The position numbers and the translations under genes are program-made. The notes beneath the pieces are model-generated. The model worked only from the letters and a program-made list of their open reading frames with translations, ran no database searches and had not been told where the DNA came from. Source: Anaerolineae bacterium (GTDB lineage: Bacteria; Chloroflexota; Anaerolineae; Aggregatilineales; Phototrophicaceae). Taken from it: DNA of 64,000 nt. Position 1 is the first letter of the stretch. Every line of letters begins with the position of its first letter. Where the stretch lies: assembly GCA_022822545.1 (NCBI GenBank), contig JAJEBE010000056.1, positions 1 through 64,000 of the forward strand, written 5' to 3'. Shown here in pieces: positions 1-7,851 of this stretch.

Positions 1-70
1 CCACACTCACGCCGGGCTTGGCCGCTAAATTGAGCGCCTCCCGTTTCAATTCGTCCGGATACTTCATCAT
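1..70 (-). CDS. Partial IS3-family transposase OrfA, N-terminus only
   Basis: The minus strand opens with ATGATG at 70-65 and reads 23 residues to the window edge (MMKYPDELKREALNLAAKP and onward). The pattern 'YPxELKREALxLA' followed by a short Gly-rich turn is typical of the helix-turn-helix start of IS3/IS911 OrfA proteins. A Shine-Dalgarno-like TTGGAG lies just upstream. The sequence between 71 and about 130 would then be the IS terminal region. Only the N-terminus is visible, so the family call is from the motif alone. Confidence 0.55.
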   Translation of the reverse strand, partial: MMKYPDELKREALNLAAKPGVSV

Positions 71-89
71 CGACTCCAACCTACCTTTC

Positions 90-776
90 TCACCTGATTG
101 TATTGGACAACTTGGCTGTCCACAAAATCGGGGCAAGTTCATGGTCGGGCGCGCCAGCTAAGTCCTCATTTGACCGCGTTTGAAGCTTCTGCAAACGGGT
201 CTTCAGCAATTTGGGCAACTCCTGAATCTTTGTTAGCAGGCGCGCATCAATCTTGTTCCAGAACAAAAGCCCCGCGACTGCAAGTAGCCCGATGACGCTT
301 CCCGGCACGATGCCGGTGCTGGTCGATACCCAAAATCCAATTAGGGCGCCAATTAGCGTCGCCACTCGCATTTTCAGCGTTCCAAAGAATCCGACGCCGA
401 AATAAATGATGGTGACTGGGATCATAATGTGCAGGGTGCCGATAAAGTACAGTACCGCTGTCACCAAGTAGCAGACTATGCCCCAGGCGCCACCGGCTAT
501 ATTTTTCGCGCCCTGCACTGGTCCCAGCAGGCTTTCCTTGAGATGGCCAAACCGCATCGAAAGGTCGTCTGTCCAACGATCGACGCCTTTATGGACTTTG
601 GTAAGGAGATTCTGCTGAGCGGCTATCTCAGCTTGAACGTGCTCATATCGCAGGTAGCCGAGTCCTGCGACTGCCAAGACGATTATGACGAAGAGCAAGA
701 GTGTTATATTAGGACGTCGCGCTGCCGCCGTCTTGGCCGCACGGAACTTTACATTTGCGATCTCAATTGGACGCAT
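90..776 (-). CDS. Hypothetical membrane protein, C-terminus possibly cut by an IS end
   Basis: A 228-residue protein with one N-terminal transmembrane helix (about residues 24-42, LLLFVIIVLAVAGLGYL). A short soluble stretch with coiled-coil character follows, then three or four hydrophobic helices (about residues 95-175, including LIGALIGFWVSTSTG). The charged tail ends TAKLSNTIR. That tail and the TGA stop at 92-90 fall in the sequence just upstream of the transposase start, so the natural C-terminus may have been replaced by IS-derived DNA. It lies 46 bp downstream of the Uma2 gene on the same strand. No family is recognised. Confidence 0.6.
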   Translation of the reverse strand: MRPIEIANVKFRAAKTAAARRPNITLLLFVIIVLAVAGLGYLRYEHVQAEIAAQQNLLTKVHKGVDRWTDDLSMRFGHLKESLLGPVQGAKNIAGGAWGIVCYLVTAVLYFIGTLHIMIPVTIIYFGVGFFGTLKMRVATLIGALIGFWVSTSTGIVPGSVIGLLAVAGLLFWNKIDARLLTKIQELPKLLKTRLQKLQTRSNEDLAGAPDHELAPILWTAKLSNTIR

Positions 777-821
777 CTGAGGACGCTTCCAGACCTTGCC
801 GTTCAGCTTCGCAAACTGTCA

Positions 822-1391
822 TCAACTCGGGAAGATATCGCTGACGCGCAACTCAAAGCCGGGCAGCACATCCCCGCCGGAGAGCGCGTCGTTTTCGTGG
901 AGGGTGATGGCGCCGTCGGGGGTATGCGCTACGACGGTGCGGCTTTCGGGATAGACCAGCCAGATGAGGCGCGCGCCGGCGTTCAGGAGTTGCATGACTT
1001 TCAGGTGAATATCGCCCGCCTTGTTGCTCGGCGAAATCACTTCAACAGCCAGATCGGGTCCCATCTCGTACCAACTGAAATCAGGTAGTCCCAACTCTTT
1101 GGATTTGCTTTGGAAGGCAATATCCAATCCACGCACAGTATCGCGCCCGTAGCTGTTGCGCTCTAGCACGAAGCCCGGATCGCCGGATGCCACCTCGCCG
1201 AGGTTGTTCTCCTTGACATAAGCTGTGAGTCTGAAAGTTAACTCCGCCACAACCACTCCATGTATCCGCTTCGGTTTGGGCATATCAATGATGACTCCTT
1301 CCACGAGCTCCAGGACGCGGTCTTGGTATTCGGGCGCATCGGCCAACTCTAGGAAGCGGTCGGCGGAGATTAAATGTTCTTGGATGGCCAT
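822..1391 (-). CDS. Uma2 family endonuclease (DUF820), copy 1
   Basis: A 189-residue protein of the usual family length. It carries the Uma2 PD-(D/E)xK core: 'GPDLAVEVISPSNKAGDI' supplies Asp and Glu, and the following helix (LKVMQLLNAGARLIWLVYP) supplies the Lys region and the final strand. The N-terminal 'LVEGVIIDMPKPKRIHGVV' and the C-terminal 'GGDVLPGFELRVSDIF' are also typical. Uma2 proteins are predicted restriction-like nucleases, abundant in Chloroflexota and cyanobacteria, with mostly unknown roles. This is one of four copies in the window, and it has its own extended -10 promoter. Confidence 0.88.
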   Translation of the reverse strand: MAIQEHLISADRFLELADAPEYQDRVLELVEGVIIDMPKPKRIHGVVVAELTFRLTAYVKENNLGEVASGDPGFVLERNSYGRDTVRGLDIAFQSKSKELGLPDFSWYEMGPDLAVEVISPSNKAGDIHLKVMQLLNAGARLIWLVYPESRTVVAHTPDGAITLHENDALSGGDVLPGFELRVSDIFPS

Positions 1392-1430
1392 GGGGTGTTT
1401 GAACCTTTCAGCAATTTTGCTGACAGCGAT

Positions 1431-1439
1431 ATTATACCA
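1431..1439 (-). promoter_or_regulatory. Extended -10 promoter of Uma2 copy 1
   Basis: On the minus strand the bases read TGGTATAAT, a perfect TGnTATAAT extended -10 element, about 40 nt upstream of the start codon at 1391. A weak -35 (TTGTGT) lies 16 nt further upstream. Confidence 0.55.
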
Positions 1440-1470
1440 TTTGCGAAATTGAACACAAACACGCGGGCAA

Positions 1471-2979
1471 TCAGCCGCACAAGCTCTCGCGCAGTTTGGC
1501 TTTCTGGATTTTGCCGAGGGCGTTGGCGGGAAACTCGTTGACGAAGACTACGCGCCGGGGGGCTTTGTAGGCGGCTAGATGTTGGCGGCAGAAGGCGATG
1601 ATGTCGGCGGCGGCGGGCGGCGGGCCGGGCCGGGGGATGATGAGGGCGATGACTTGCTCGCCCCATTCTTGGTCGGGGCAGCCGATGACGGCGCAGGCGG
1701 TTATTGCCGGGTGCTGCATGAGGACGAGCTCGACTTCGGGCGGGTAGACGTTCAGGCCGCCGGTGATGATGAGGTCTTTGGCGCGGCCTTTGAGGGTGAA
1801 GCAGCCGTCGGGGGCGCGCAGGCCCATGTCGCCGGTGCGCAGCCAGCCATCGGCGGTGAAGGCGGCGGCGGTTTTCGCGGGTTGCTGCCAGTAGCCTTTG
1901 AAGACGTGGTTGCCTTTGATCTGCACTTCGCCGACTTCGCCATCGGGCAGGGGCGCGTCGGTACCGGGGTCGACGATGCGGGCCGAGACGCCGGGCAAGG
2001 GGAAGCCGACAGCGCCGACGCGCCGTTGGCCGTGGAGGGGATTGGAGAGGTTCATGCCGGTCTCGGTCATGCCGTAGCGCTCGAGCAGGGTGATGTTGAA
2101 GGTCTCTTGGTAGCCGAAGAAGAGGTCATCGGGCAGGCGGTCGGAGCCGGAGGTCATCAGGCGCATGTGGCTGAGGTCGATGCGTTGCCCGCCGGCAGCT
2201 TGATAGAGGCGGCGGTGCATGGTGGGGACGCCCATGAAGACGGTGAAGCGCCGGGAGCGCAGCATTTCCAGGGTTAGCTCGGCGTGGAAAGCGGGGCAGA
2301 GGATGGCGGTCGCGCCGGCGCGCAGGGCGCCATGCAGGGCGACGACCAGGCCGTGGACGTGGAAGACGGGCAGGGCGTGCAGGAGCACATCGTCCGCGCG
2401 CCAGCCCCAGGCTTGGTGCAGGGCGCTGATATTGGCGGTCAGGTTGCCGTGGGTGATCTGCGCGCCTTTGGGGCGGCTGGTGGTGCCGCTGGTGTAGAGC
2501 ATCATGGCGGTCTGGTCGGGGTCGTCGGGCAAGGCGTAGCGGCGCCGCGCCGAGTAATCCAGCAGCCAGTTCGCGCCGCTGTCAGCCGGTTTGTGGAGGT
2601 ATGTCGTCTTGCGATGATCGGGCAAGGCATCGGTTATGGGATCGAGTTTGGACTGGTTTTCGGCATCGGCGATGAGCAGGCGGGCGCCGGAATCGGCCAG
2701 GAAGTAGCGCAGTTCGGCGGCGGGGTAGGCGGGATTGAGGGGGAGGAAGACGGCGCCGATTTGCATGGCGGCCAGATGAAAGTAGATGAAGGGCAGGCAC
2801 TTGGGCAATTGGACGGCGACGCGGTCGCCGGGTTGGATGCCGAGCGAGAGCAGGTAGTTCGCCGTGCGGTTGACGGACCGCGCGAGATCGCCGTAGGCGA
2901 CGGGTGGCCCGCCGATGAATTGGAGGGCGAGTTTGTCGGGCTGGTTGCGGCAGTGGTCTGCGATTGTGTTGAGGAACAT
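1471..2979 (-). CDS. matB: Malonyl-CoA synthetase-like AMP-forming acyl-CoA ligase
   Basis: A 502-residue adenylate-forming enzyme. The P-loop-like A3 motif 'MLYTSGTTSRPKGAQITHG', A5 motif 'ERYGMTETGMNLSNPL', A7/A8 region 'RTGDMG...KGRAKDLIITGG' and the A10 lysine motif 'NALGKIQKAKL' are all present. The combination TETGMNLSNP and VGFPLPGVSARIVDP matches my recollection of MatB, which makes malonyl-CoA from malonate, CoA and ATP. Other short-chain acyl-CoA ligases remain possible. No malonyl-CoA decarboxylase or malonate transporter is adjacent, so its pathway cannot be set from context. The start follows a short CACCACAGAG repeat fragment. Confidence 0.72.
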   Translation of the reverse strand: MFLNTIADHCRNQPDKLALQFIGGPPVAYGDLARSVNRTANYLLSLGIQPGDRVAVQLPKCLPFIYFHLAAMQIGAVFLPLNPAYPAAELRYFLADSGARLLIADAENQSKLDPITDALPDHRKTTYLHKPADSGANWLLDYSARRRYALPDDPDQTAMMLYTSGTTSRPKGAQITHGNLTANISALHQAWGWRADDVLLHALPVFHVHGLVVALHGALRAGATAILCPAFHAELTLEMLRSRRFTVFMGVPTMHRRLYQAAGGQRIDLSHMRLMTSGSDRLPDDLFFGYQETFNITLLERYGMTETGMNLSNPLHGQRRVGAVGFPLPGVSARIVDPGTDAPLPDGEVGEVQIKGNHVFKGYWQQPAKTAAAFTADGWLRTGDMGLRAPDGCFTLKGRAKDLIITGGLNVYPPEVELVLMQHPAITACAVIGCPDQEWGEQVIALIIPRPGPPPAAADIIAFCRQHLAAYKAPRRVVFVNEFPANALGKIQKAKLRESLCG

Positions 2980-3164
2980 TTTTATTCACCACAGAGAATT
3001 TTGGGCGCTAAAATATCAAAATAGCCGAGCAATGCCGACCCCGCAACACTTCCATTTGTCGTGAGCACGAGTTCGGGCAGGCCATTCGGGGTCAGCGCGC
3101 TTGATTCTGACTGATTAAGCTATACGCTGGGGGCGACGATTTGTGGAAATGGCGGCGCTCGTTC

Positions 3165-3198
3165 CACAAAACAAACAGCCCACCGCGAGGGCGGGCTG
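3165..3198 (-). terminator. Intrinsic terminator of the small unknown operon
   Basis: On the minus strand a hairpin with arms CAGCCCGCC and GGTGGGCTG (one G-U pair, 5-nt loop; 3176-3198) is followed at once by TTTGTTTTG. It lies 20 nt downstream of the gene ending at 3218, which supports the short upstream genes being transcribed. Confidence 0.7.
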
Positions 3199-3217
3199 CT
3201 ATTATCTTGCAGCGATC

Positions 3218-3400
3218 TCATTCAGCGCTTTTGCGCTGAAGGGGCGGGTCATTCAGCTTAGCATCAATGGCTTTGTTATGCTTTGCCACAGCGGCTTTCA
3301 GGGTTGCTATTTTAGTCCTGGGAGCCGCTTCGCATAACTCGGGGAACTCAATAACAAGATGTTTCGTCTCCTTTGGGAAATCCTCGCGCTTGTACCGCAT
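3218..3400 (-). CDS. Small hypothetical protein, third gene of a three-gene operon
   Basis: A 60-residue, Lys/Ala-rich soluble protein beginning MRYKREDFPKET. A strong Shine-Dalgarno (AAAAAGGAGTGAGGG) precedes the ATG and overlaps the stop codon of the preceding gene at 3406-3404. A terminator follows 20 nt downstream. I recognise no family. Translational coupling, ribosome site and terminator together favour a real gene despite its size. Confidence 0.5.
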   Translation of the reverse strand: MRYKREDFPKETKHLVIEFPELCEAAPRTKIATLKAAVAKHNKAIDAKLNDPPLQRKSAE

Positions 3401-3403
3401 CCC

Positions 3404-3679
3404 TCACTCCTTTTTCGTCAGGGTAAAGTGTGTTGACCCGACGTCCGACACATCGCCCCCAGGCAGTATGTGGTCAATCTGGACCTCGTATCTTCCATTA
3501 CTAAAATACCACAGGACGGAAATTGGCACAACATAGGTGTAAATGAAAGGAGTATCTTGTGACTCTGATTCCAGCACGTCGCTGTAATCTTTAGCGCCTT
3601 CCCACAATGGCGGGTTACCGGATTGCGCGTATTTGAGTCTAACAAGCGCATCGGTGCGTGTTATTGCCCACTCGCTCAC
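3404..3679 (-). CDS. Small hypothetical protein, second gene of a three-gene operon
   Basis: A 91-residue protein starting at a GTG codon whose bases overlap the TGA of the preceding gene (GTGA at 3679-3676), a classic translational coupling overlap. It is rich in aromatic and beta-prone residues (YTYVVPISVLWYFSNGRYEV), suggesting a compact beta-rich fold. It ends LTKKE, just before the ribosome site of the next gene. No family is recognised. Confidence 0.5.
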   Translation of the reverse strand: MSEWAITRTDALVRLKYAQSGNPPLWEGAKDYSDVLESESQDTPFIYTYVVPISVLWYFSNGRYEVQIDHILPGGDVSDVGSTHFTLTKKE

Positions 3680-3876
3680 AAGGATACAGATTCTTTCAAA
3701 ACAAGCACCTGCTTGCCTTCCCGGTGCATGCTGCGAGTAAAGTCATCGGGATATGTAAAGCCAGTTATTTCGGGAATGGAAGACCAATTCAAGCCGCCAG
3801 CATAAGGGTTAGGCGGGGCTTTACGCAGTGAAGTCAAAAAGTGCTGCATATAATGCAGGCCTGCCTTATCACTCAT
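3676..3876 (-). CDS. Small hypothetical protein, first gene of a three-gene operon
   Basis: A 66-residue reading frame from ATG 3876 (MSDKAGLHYMQHFLTSL). An in-frame upstream ATG at 3906 is also possible; neither has a clear ribosome site. Its stop overlaps the GTG of the next gene. No domain is recognised. The coupling to two more short genes and a terminator is the main support. Confidence 0.4.
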   Translation of the reverse strand: MSDKAGLHYMQHFLTSLRKAPPNPYAGGLNWSSIPEITGFTYPDDFTRSMHREGKQVLVLKESVSL

Positions 3877-4088
3877 TTTACGATGAACGCGTATGCAACA
3901 TAACATAATGATTCATCCAAGGATAGTGCCTGTACCCAGGAGCGAAAATAAGAGCCTTCACACTGCGGGAGCCTCTTGTCTTAGCAACCCTGTTGGATTG
4001 ACTACCCGGGCTGCTTTGAACCTTGAATCCCAGGTTTTGTCGTACAAAGGACGCAAAGTGAGCGAGCGGGCAGTATGCGATCGGCGTC

Positions 4089-6206
4089 TCAGCGGGCGAG
4101 GAGGATGACGACGGAGCGTTCGCGGACTTGGCGTTTGCTTTGGTCTTTGAGCATGACTTCTTTGCCGGGGGGATGGCTGTCTTGCGGCGGGGGGGCGGCG
4201 GTATCGACGAAGAGATACCAGGCGAGCTTGCCGGGCGGGCGGGGCAGTTCAAAGGTCGCGGCTTCCCAGTGGGCGTTCATGATGATGTAGATGAGCTCGG
4301 CGGGGGCGTCGCCTTTGGGGGCTTTGGCGCCGCAGAAGAGGACGGCCAGTTGACGGCTTTCGTGGGACCAATCGGGGTTCCAGGGTTGGGCGCCATGATA
4401 GGAGACGCTATCGCAGGTCAGGCCGCCGTTGCTGCCGGGGTCGGCATGGTGTTGCAGGTAGGCGCGGCGGCGCAGGAGGGGGTTGGCGGCGCGGAATTGG
4501 ATGAGGCGGCGGACGAAGTCGAAGAGGGGTTTTTGGGCGGGGAGCCGGTCCCAATTGAAGTAATTGATGGGAGCATCGTGGCAGTAGCTGTTGTTGTTGC
4601 CGCCTTTGCTGTGTCCGATTTCGTCGCCCATGTGCAGCATGGGCACGCCTTGGCTGACGAGGAGGAGGCTGAGGAAGTTTTTCATTTGGCGCAGGCGCAG
4701 TTCGTTCACGGCGGGATCGTCGCTATGGCCTTCGACGCCGCAGTTCCAGCTGAAGTTGGCGTTGTTGCCATCGCGATTGTCTTCGCCATTGGCCAGGTTG
4801 TGTTTTTCGTTATAGGAGACGAGATCGCGCAGGGTGAAGCCGTCGTGGCAGGTGATGAAATTGACCGAGGCTCGCGGTCCTCGTTCGCCGTAGATATCGG
4901 GCGAGCCCTGGAGGCGGGCGGCGATGGCGCCGACGAGGCCGGGGTCGCCTTTGAGGAAACGGCGGAGGTCGTCGCGGAAGCGGCCGTTCCATTCGGCCCA
5001 GCGGTCGTAGGCGGGGAAGCTGCCCACTTGGTAGAGGCCGCCGGCGTCCCAGGCTTCGGCGATGAGTTTGGTATGGGCGAGGATGGGGTCGTAGGCGAGG
5101 ACTTCGAGCAGGGGCGGGTTGGGGTGGGGATTGCCTTGGGGGTCGCGGCCCATGCTGGAGGCGAGATCGAAGCGGAAGCCGTCGATATGGAATTCGCTGA
5201 CCCAATAGCGGAGGCAATCGAGGAGGAGGACGCGGACGATGGGATGGTTGCAGTTGAAGGTATTGCCGGTGCCGCTGAAGTTGTGGTAGCTGCCGTCGGG
5301 CTTGAGCAGGTAATAGATATTGTTGTCGATGCCGCGGTAGGAGATGGTGGGGCCTTCTTCGTTGCCTTCGGCGGTGTGGTTGAGGACGACATCGAGCCAG
5401 ACTTCGATGCCGTGTTGGTGGCAGGTTTTGACGAGCTGTTTCAATTCGCGGGCGGGCTGGTTGCCAGCGGCGGCGTAAGCGGCTTTGGGGGCGAAGAAGC
5501 CGATGGGATTATAGCCCCAGAAGTTACGCAGGGGGTTGCCGGTTTCCGGGTCTTCATAGTCGTTATCCAGCTCGTCAAATTCGAAGACGGGCATGAGTTC
5601 GATGCAGTTGACGCCGAGCTCGAGCAGGTAGGGGATTTTCTCGATGATGGCGGCGTAGGCGCCGGGGGTTTTGACCTGGGCGGCGGGATGGGCGGTGAAG
5701 CCGCGGACGTGCATTTCGTAGATGACGAGGTCTTCCAGGGGGGTGTTGAGTTGCTGGTCGCCTTCCCAATCGAAGTCGTCGTGGTGGGGGCGGGCGCGGT
5801 AGGGGTAGATGCCGTTCCTGTTGCCGGGGCGCCCCCACTGCTCGAGGCCGCCGATGGCTTTGGCGTAGGGATCGAGCAGGATCTGCTGGGGATCGAAGCG
5901 GTGGCCGGCGGGCGGGTCGTAGGGTCCATCGAGGCGGAAGCCGTATTCGATATCGGCGGGGTCCAGGCCGATGACGGTCATGGCGTAGACATCGCCGGTG
6001 CGGAAGGCATCGAGAAAAGGGATCTCGACCAGGGGCTGTTCGGCGCCTTTCTTGAAGAGGACGAGGCTGCAGGACGCGGCATTGCAGGAGGAGATGGAGA
6101 AGTTGATGCCGTCGGGGACGATGGTGGCGCCGAAGGGCCGGGGGGCGCCGGCGCGAAATTTGTAATCGCCCAGGGCATAGCTTGGGAATATGGTCATAGT
6201 TTTCAT
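4089..6206 (-). CDS. glgX: Glycogen debranching enzyme GlgX (GH13 isoamylase type)
   Basis: A 705-residue enzyme that would hydrolyse alpha-1,6 branches of glycogen or limit dextrins. An N-terminal CBM48-type domain (residues 20-130) precedes the GH13 barrel. Conserved features are 'LDVVLNHTAEG' (about 271-281), nucleophile Asp347 in 'DGFRFDLAS', acid Glu384 in 'LIAEAWDAGG' and Asp455 in 'ITCHDGFTL'. The frame stays open upstream to 6410, but those codons only translate intergenic repeats, so ATG 6206 is chosen. No Shine-Dalgarno precedes it; the bases TATAAT overlap the start, so a leaderless transcript beginning near the second ATG (6197) is possible. No other glycogen genes are nearby. Confidence 0.92.
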   Translation of the reverse strand: MKTMTIFPSYALGDYKFRAGAPRPFGATIVPDGINFSISSCNAASCSLVLFKKGAEQPLVEIPFLDAFRTGDVYAMTVIGLDPADIEYGFRLDGPYDPPAGHRFDPQQILLDPYAKAIGGLEQWGRPGNRNGIYPYRARPHHDDFDWEGDQQLNTPLEDLVIYEMHVRGFTAHPAAQVKTPGAYAAIIEKIPYLLELGVNCIELMPVFEFDELDNDYEDPETGNPLRNFWGYNPIGFFAPKAAYAAAGNQPARELKQLVKTCHQHGIEVWLDVVLNHTAEGNEEGPTISYRGIDNNIYYLLKPDGSYHNFSGTGNTFNCNHPIVRVLLLDCLRYWVSEFHIDGFRFDLASSMGRDPQGNPHPNPPLLEVLAYDPILAHTKLIAEAWDAGGLYQVGSFPAYDRWAEWNGRFRDDLRRFLKGDPGLVGAIAARLQGSPDIYGERGPRASVNFITCHDGFTLRDLVSYNEKHNLANGEDNRDGNNANFSWNCGVEGHSDDPAVNELRLRQMKNFLSLLLVSQGVPMLHMGDEIGHSKGGNNNSYCHDAPINYFNWDRLPAQKPLFDFVRRLIQFRAANPLLRRRAYLQHHADPGSNGGLTCDSVSYHGAQPWNPDWSHESRQLAVLFCGAKAPKGDAPAELIYIIMNAHWEAATFELPRPPGKLAWYLFVDTAAPPPQDSHPPGKEVMLKDQSKRQVRERSVVILLAR

Positions 6207-6255
6207 TATAGTCGAGATTTGAGGCGAGTTGGGGGAGTAGAATCGCGTCAAGCAT

Positions 6256-6313
6256 TTTTGCCACAAAGAACACAAAGGAAGGAAGGGCACAAAGGTATTT
6301 TGAATCACAGAGG
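6256..6313. repeat. CACAAAGG-type short tandem repeat
   Basis: Irregular repeats of a 9-10 bp unit (CCACAAAG, ACACAAAGG, GCACAAAGG, TCACAGAGG). Part of a family of similar arrays scattered through the window. Confidence 0.7.
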
Positions 6314-6376
6314 ATACAGCAGCAAACGCAAGCAAGTCGCGCGAAAACAGGACGATGATTCTGATATTTCGGTATC

Positions 6377-6452
6377 TGTAGGGGCGACATACCATGTCGC
6401 CCGAAACCACAAGTCGCAGCGGCAGCGGGCGACCAGATTGGTCGCCCCTACA
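6377..6452. repeat. Head-to-head palindrome doublet, copy 1
   Basis: Two palindromes (GGGGCGACATACCATGTCGC on the left, GGGCGACC/GGTCGCCC on the right) joined by a spacer containing AAGTCGCAGCGGCAGC. The TGTAG and CTACA tails point outward. Nearly the same doublet occurs inverted at 34891-34967, and its left half plus spacer at 60151-60221. Confidence 0.85.
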
Positions 6453-6651
6453 AGGCTCGCTTTTTCGTATGACTTGCTTGGTCTTGCCGAGGCACAGAGA
6501 TTTTTTCGCAGGGGTAGATCAAAAGCGGAAGCGAGTCGGCGAGTATTTGGAGAATCGGGAAATTCGCGGCATACTATACGCGTCGTATGACATTAGGGGG
6601 GATGGGCGCGCTGTTTGCGGCGCGGATTTGACATCTCGCGGAGATGAGATT

Positions 6652-7851
6652 GTGGTGAACCGAGTGTCACAGAGGGCTTGGGCGGCGCGGCTGAACCGTC
6701 TGGTCGATTTCTCGCCGGTGATCATCGCGTTATTGCTGGCGTTGCTGGTGGCGTCGGTGCTTTTGGTGGCGCTGAACGCGGACCCGCTGGCGGCCTATTC
6801 GGCCATGCTCGAGGGGGCGGTCGGCAGCGAGAACGCCACGGCCGAGACTTTGGTCAAGGCGACGCCGATATTGTTCGTGGGCATCGGCATCACGATCGCC
6901 TTTCGCGGCGGCATGATCAACATCGGCGGCGAGGGGCAGATGATCGCGGGGGCGCTGGCGGGCGTGACGGTGGCGCTGGTATTGGGCGAGGCGCGGGTGC
7001 CGGCGGAGTTGATGAAAGAGCGCGGCGCCTTTGATTTGATCATCGTGACTTTATCGCTGCTGGGCGGCTTTCTGGCGGGCGCTTTGTATGGGGGGCTGGC
7101 TGGTTTTCTCAAGGCGTATTTCGATGTGAACGAGATTCTGAGCACGATCATGCTCAATCAGATCGCGGTGCAGATGATGAATTTTCTGCTCAACGGCATC
7201 TTGCTGGATCCGGCGGAGGCGGGCTTCAACAATATCCCCAAGACGGCGCGGTTGGCGACGGCGGCGCAGTTGCCGCGTTTGTCGCTGCCGATCGGCGATC
7301 CCTGGCTCTTCGCGCGGACGCGTTTGCATTGGGGGTTGATCATCGCGATTGCGCTGGCGGTCATCATCTATATCTTTCTCTGGCGGACCTCGCTGGGTTA
7401 TCGGATTCGGGCGGTGGGGGAGAACCAGCGGGCGTCGAGTTTCGCCGGCATCAATGTGAAGCGGCAGATGATGTTTTCGATGTTTTTGGCGGGGGGCTTC
7501 GCCGGGTTGGCGGGCGTGGTGCAGGTATTGGGTTTGCAGTATCGCTTGCAGACGGATGGCTCGCCGGCGGGCTTCACGGGTTCGGCCGGTTTCAACGGCA
7601 TCGTGGCGGCGCTGTTCGGCGGCTTGAATCCGATCGGGGCGATCCCGGCGTCGGCCTTCTTCGGCGGTTTGCTGGTGGGGGCGCAGAAGATGCAGCGGGA
7701 GCTGGGCGTGCCGGCGTCTTTGATTACGGCGGTGAACGGCCTGGTGGTCGTCTTCGTGGTGAGCAGCGAGATCTTTATTTTGCAGCGGAGCAAGCGGCGG
7801 GTGAGTGTGGAGGAGGCCGAGGAAGGCAAGGCCGCGGAGGATGACGGCTGA
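6652..7851 (+). CDS. Nucleoside ABC transporter permease (NupP/YufP type)
   Basis: A 399-residue inner-membrane permease of the branched-chain/BMP superfamily with about ten hydrophobic helices. Family features include 'IAFRGGMINIGGEGQMIAG' (about residues 80-98) and 'RAVGENQRASSFAGINVKRQ'. The frame is open from 6394, but the upstream codons lie in repeats. GTG 6652 (or 6655) is preferred, with GGAG 8 nt upstream. The TGA stop overlaps the ATG of the second permease (TGATG), so the two are coupled. With the binding protein and ATPase downstream it forms a complete nucleoside importer. Confidence 0.9.
   Translation: MVNRVSQRAWAARLNRLVDFSPVIIALLLALLVASVLLVALNADPLAAYSAMLEGAVGSENATAETLVKATPILFVGIGITIAFRGGMINIGGEGQMIAGALAGVTVALVLGEARVPAELMKERGAFDLIIVTLSLLGGFLAGALYGGLAGFLKAYFDVNEILSTIMLNQIAVQMMNFLLNGILLDPAEAGFNNIPKTARLATAAQLPRLSLPIGDPWLFARTRLHWGLIIAIALAVIIYIFLWRTSLGYRIRAVGENQRASSFAGINVKRQMMFSMFLAGGFAGLAGVVQVLGLQYRLQTDGSPAGFTGSAGFNGIVAALFGGLNPIGAIPASAFFGGLLVGAQKMQRELGVPASLITAVNGLVVVFVVSSEIFILQRSKRRVSVEEAEEGKAAEDDG

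Larger units (their letters stand above)
6207..6651. other. Divergent intergenic region filled with repeats
   Basis: 445 bp between glgX (minus) and the nucleoside permease (plus). It holds a CACAAAGG-type array (6256-6313), a head-to-head palindrome doublet (6377-6452) and a degraded inverted-repeat arm (about 6470-6510, containing GAGGCACAGAG). The last 100 bp should contain the permease promoter, but I see no convincing -35/-10 pair. Confidence 0.6.

Noticed and set aside
6207..6410. N-terminal extension of GlgX upstream of 6206
   Set aside because: The 68 extra codons translate CACAAAGG arrays and a palindrome doublet and do not resemble any GlgX N-terminus.
4128..6590. 820-codon open frame on the plus strand opposite glgX
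   Set aside because: It is the antisense shadow of a high-GC gene. The translation is low-complexity (Gly/Ala/Val/Glu-rich) with no motifs, whereas the minus strand encodes an intact GlgX.
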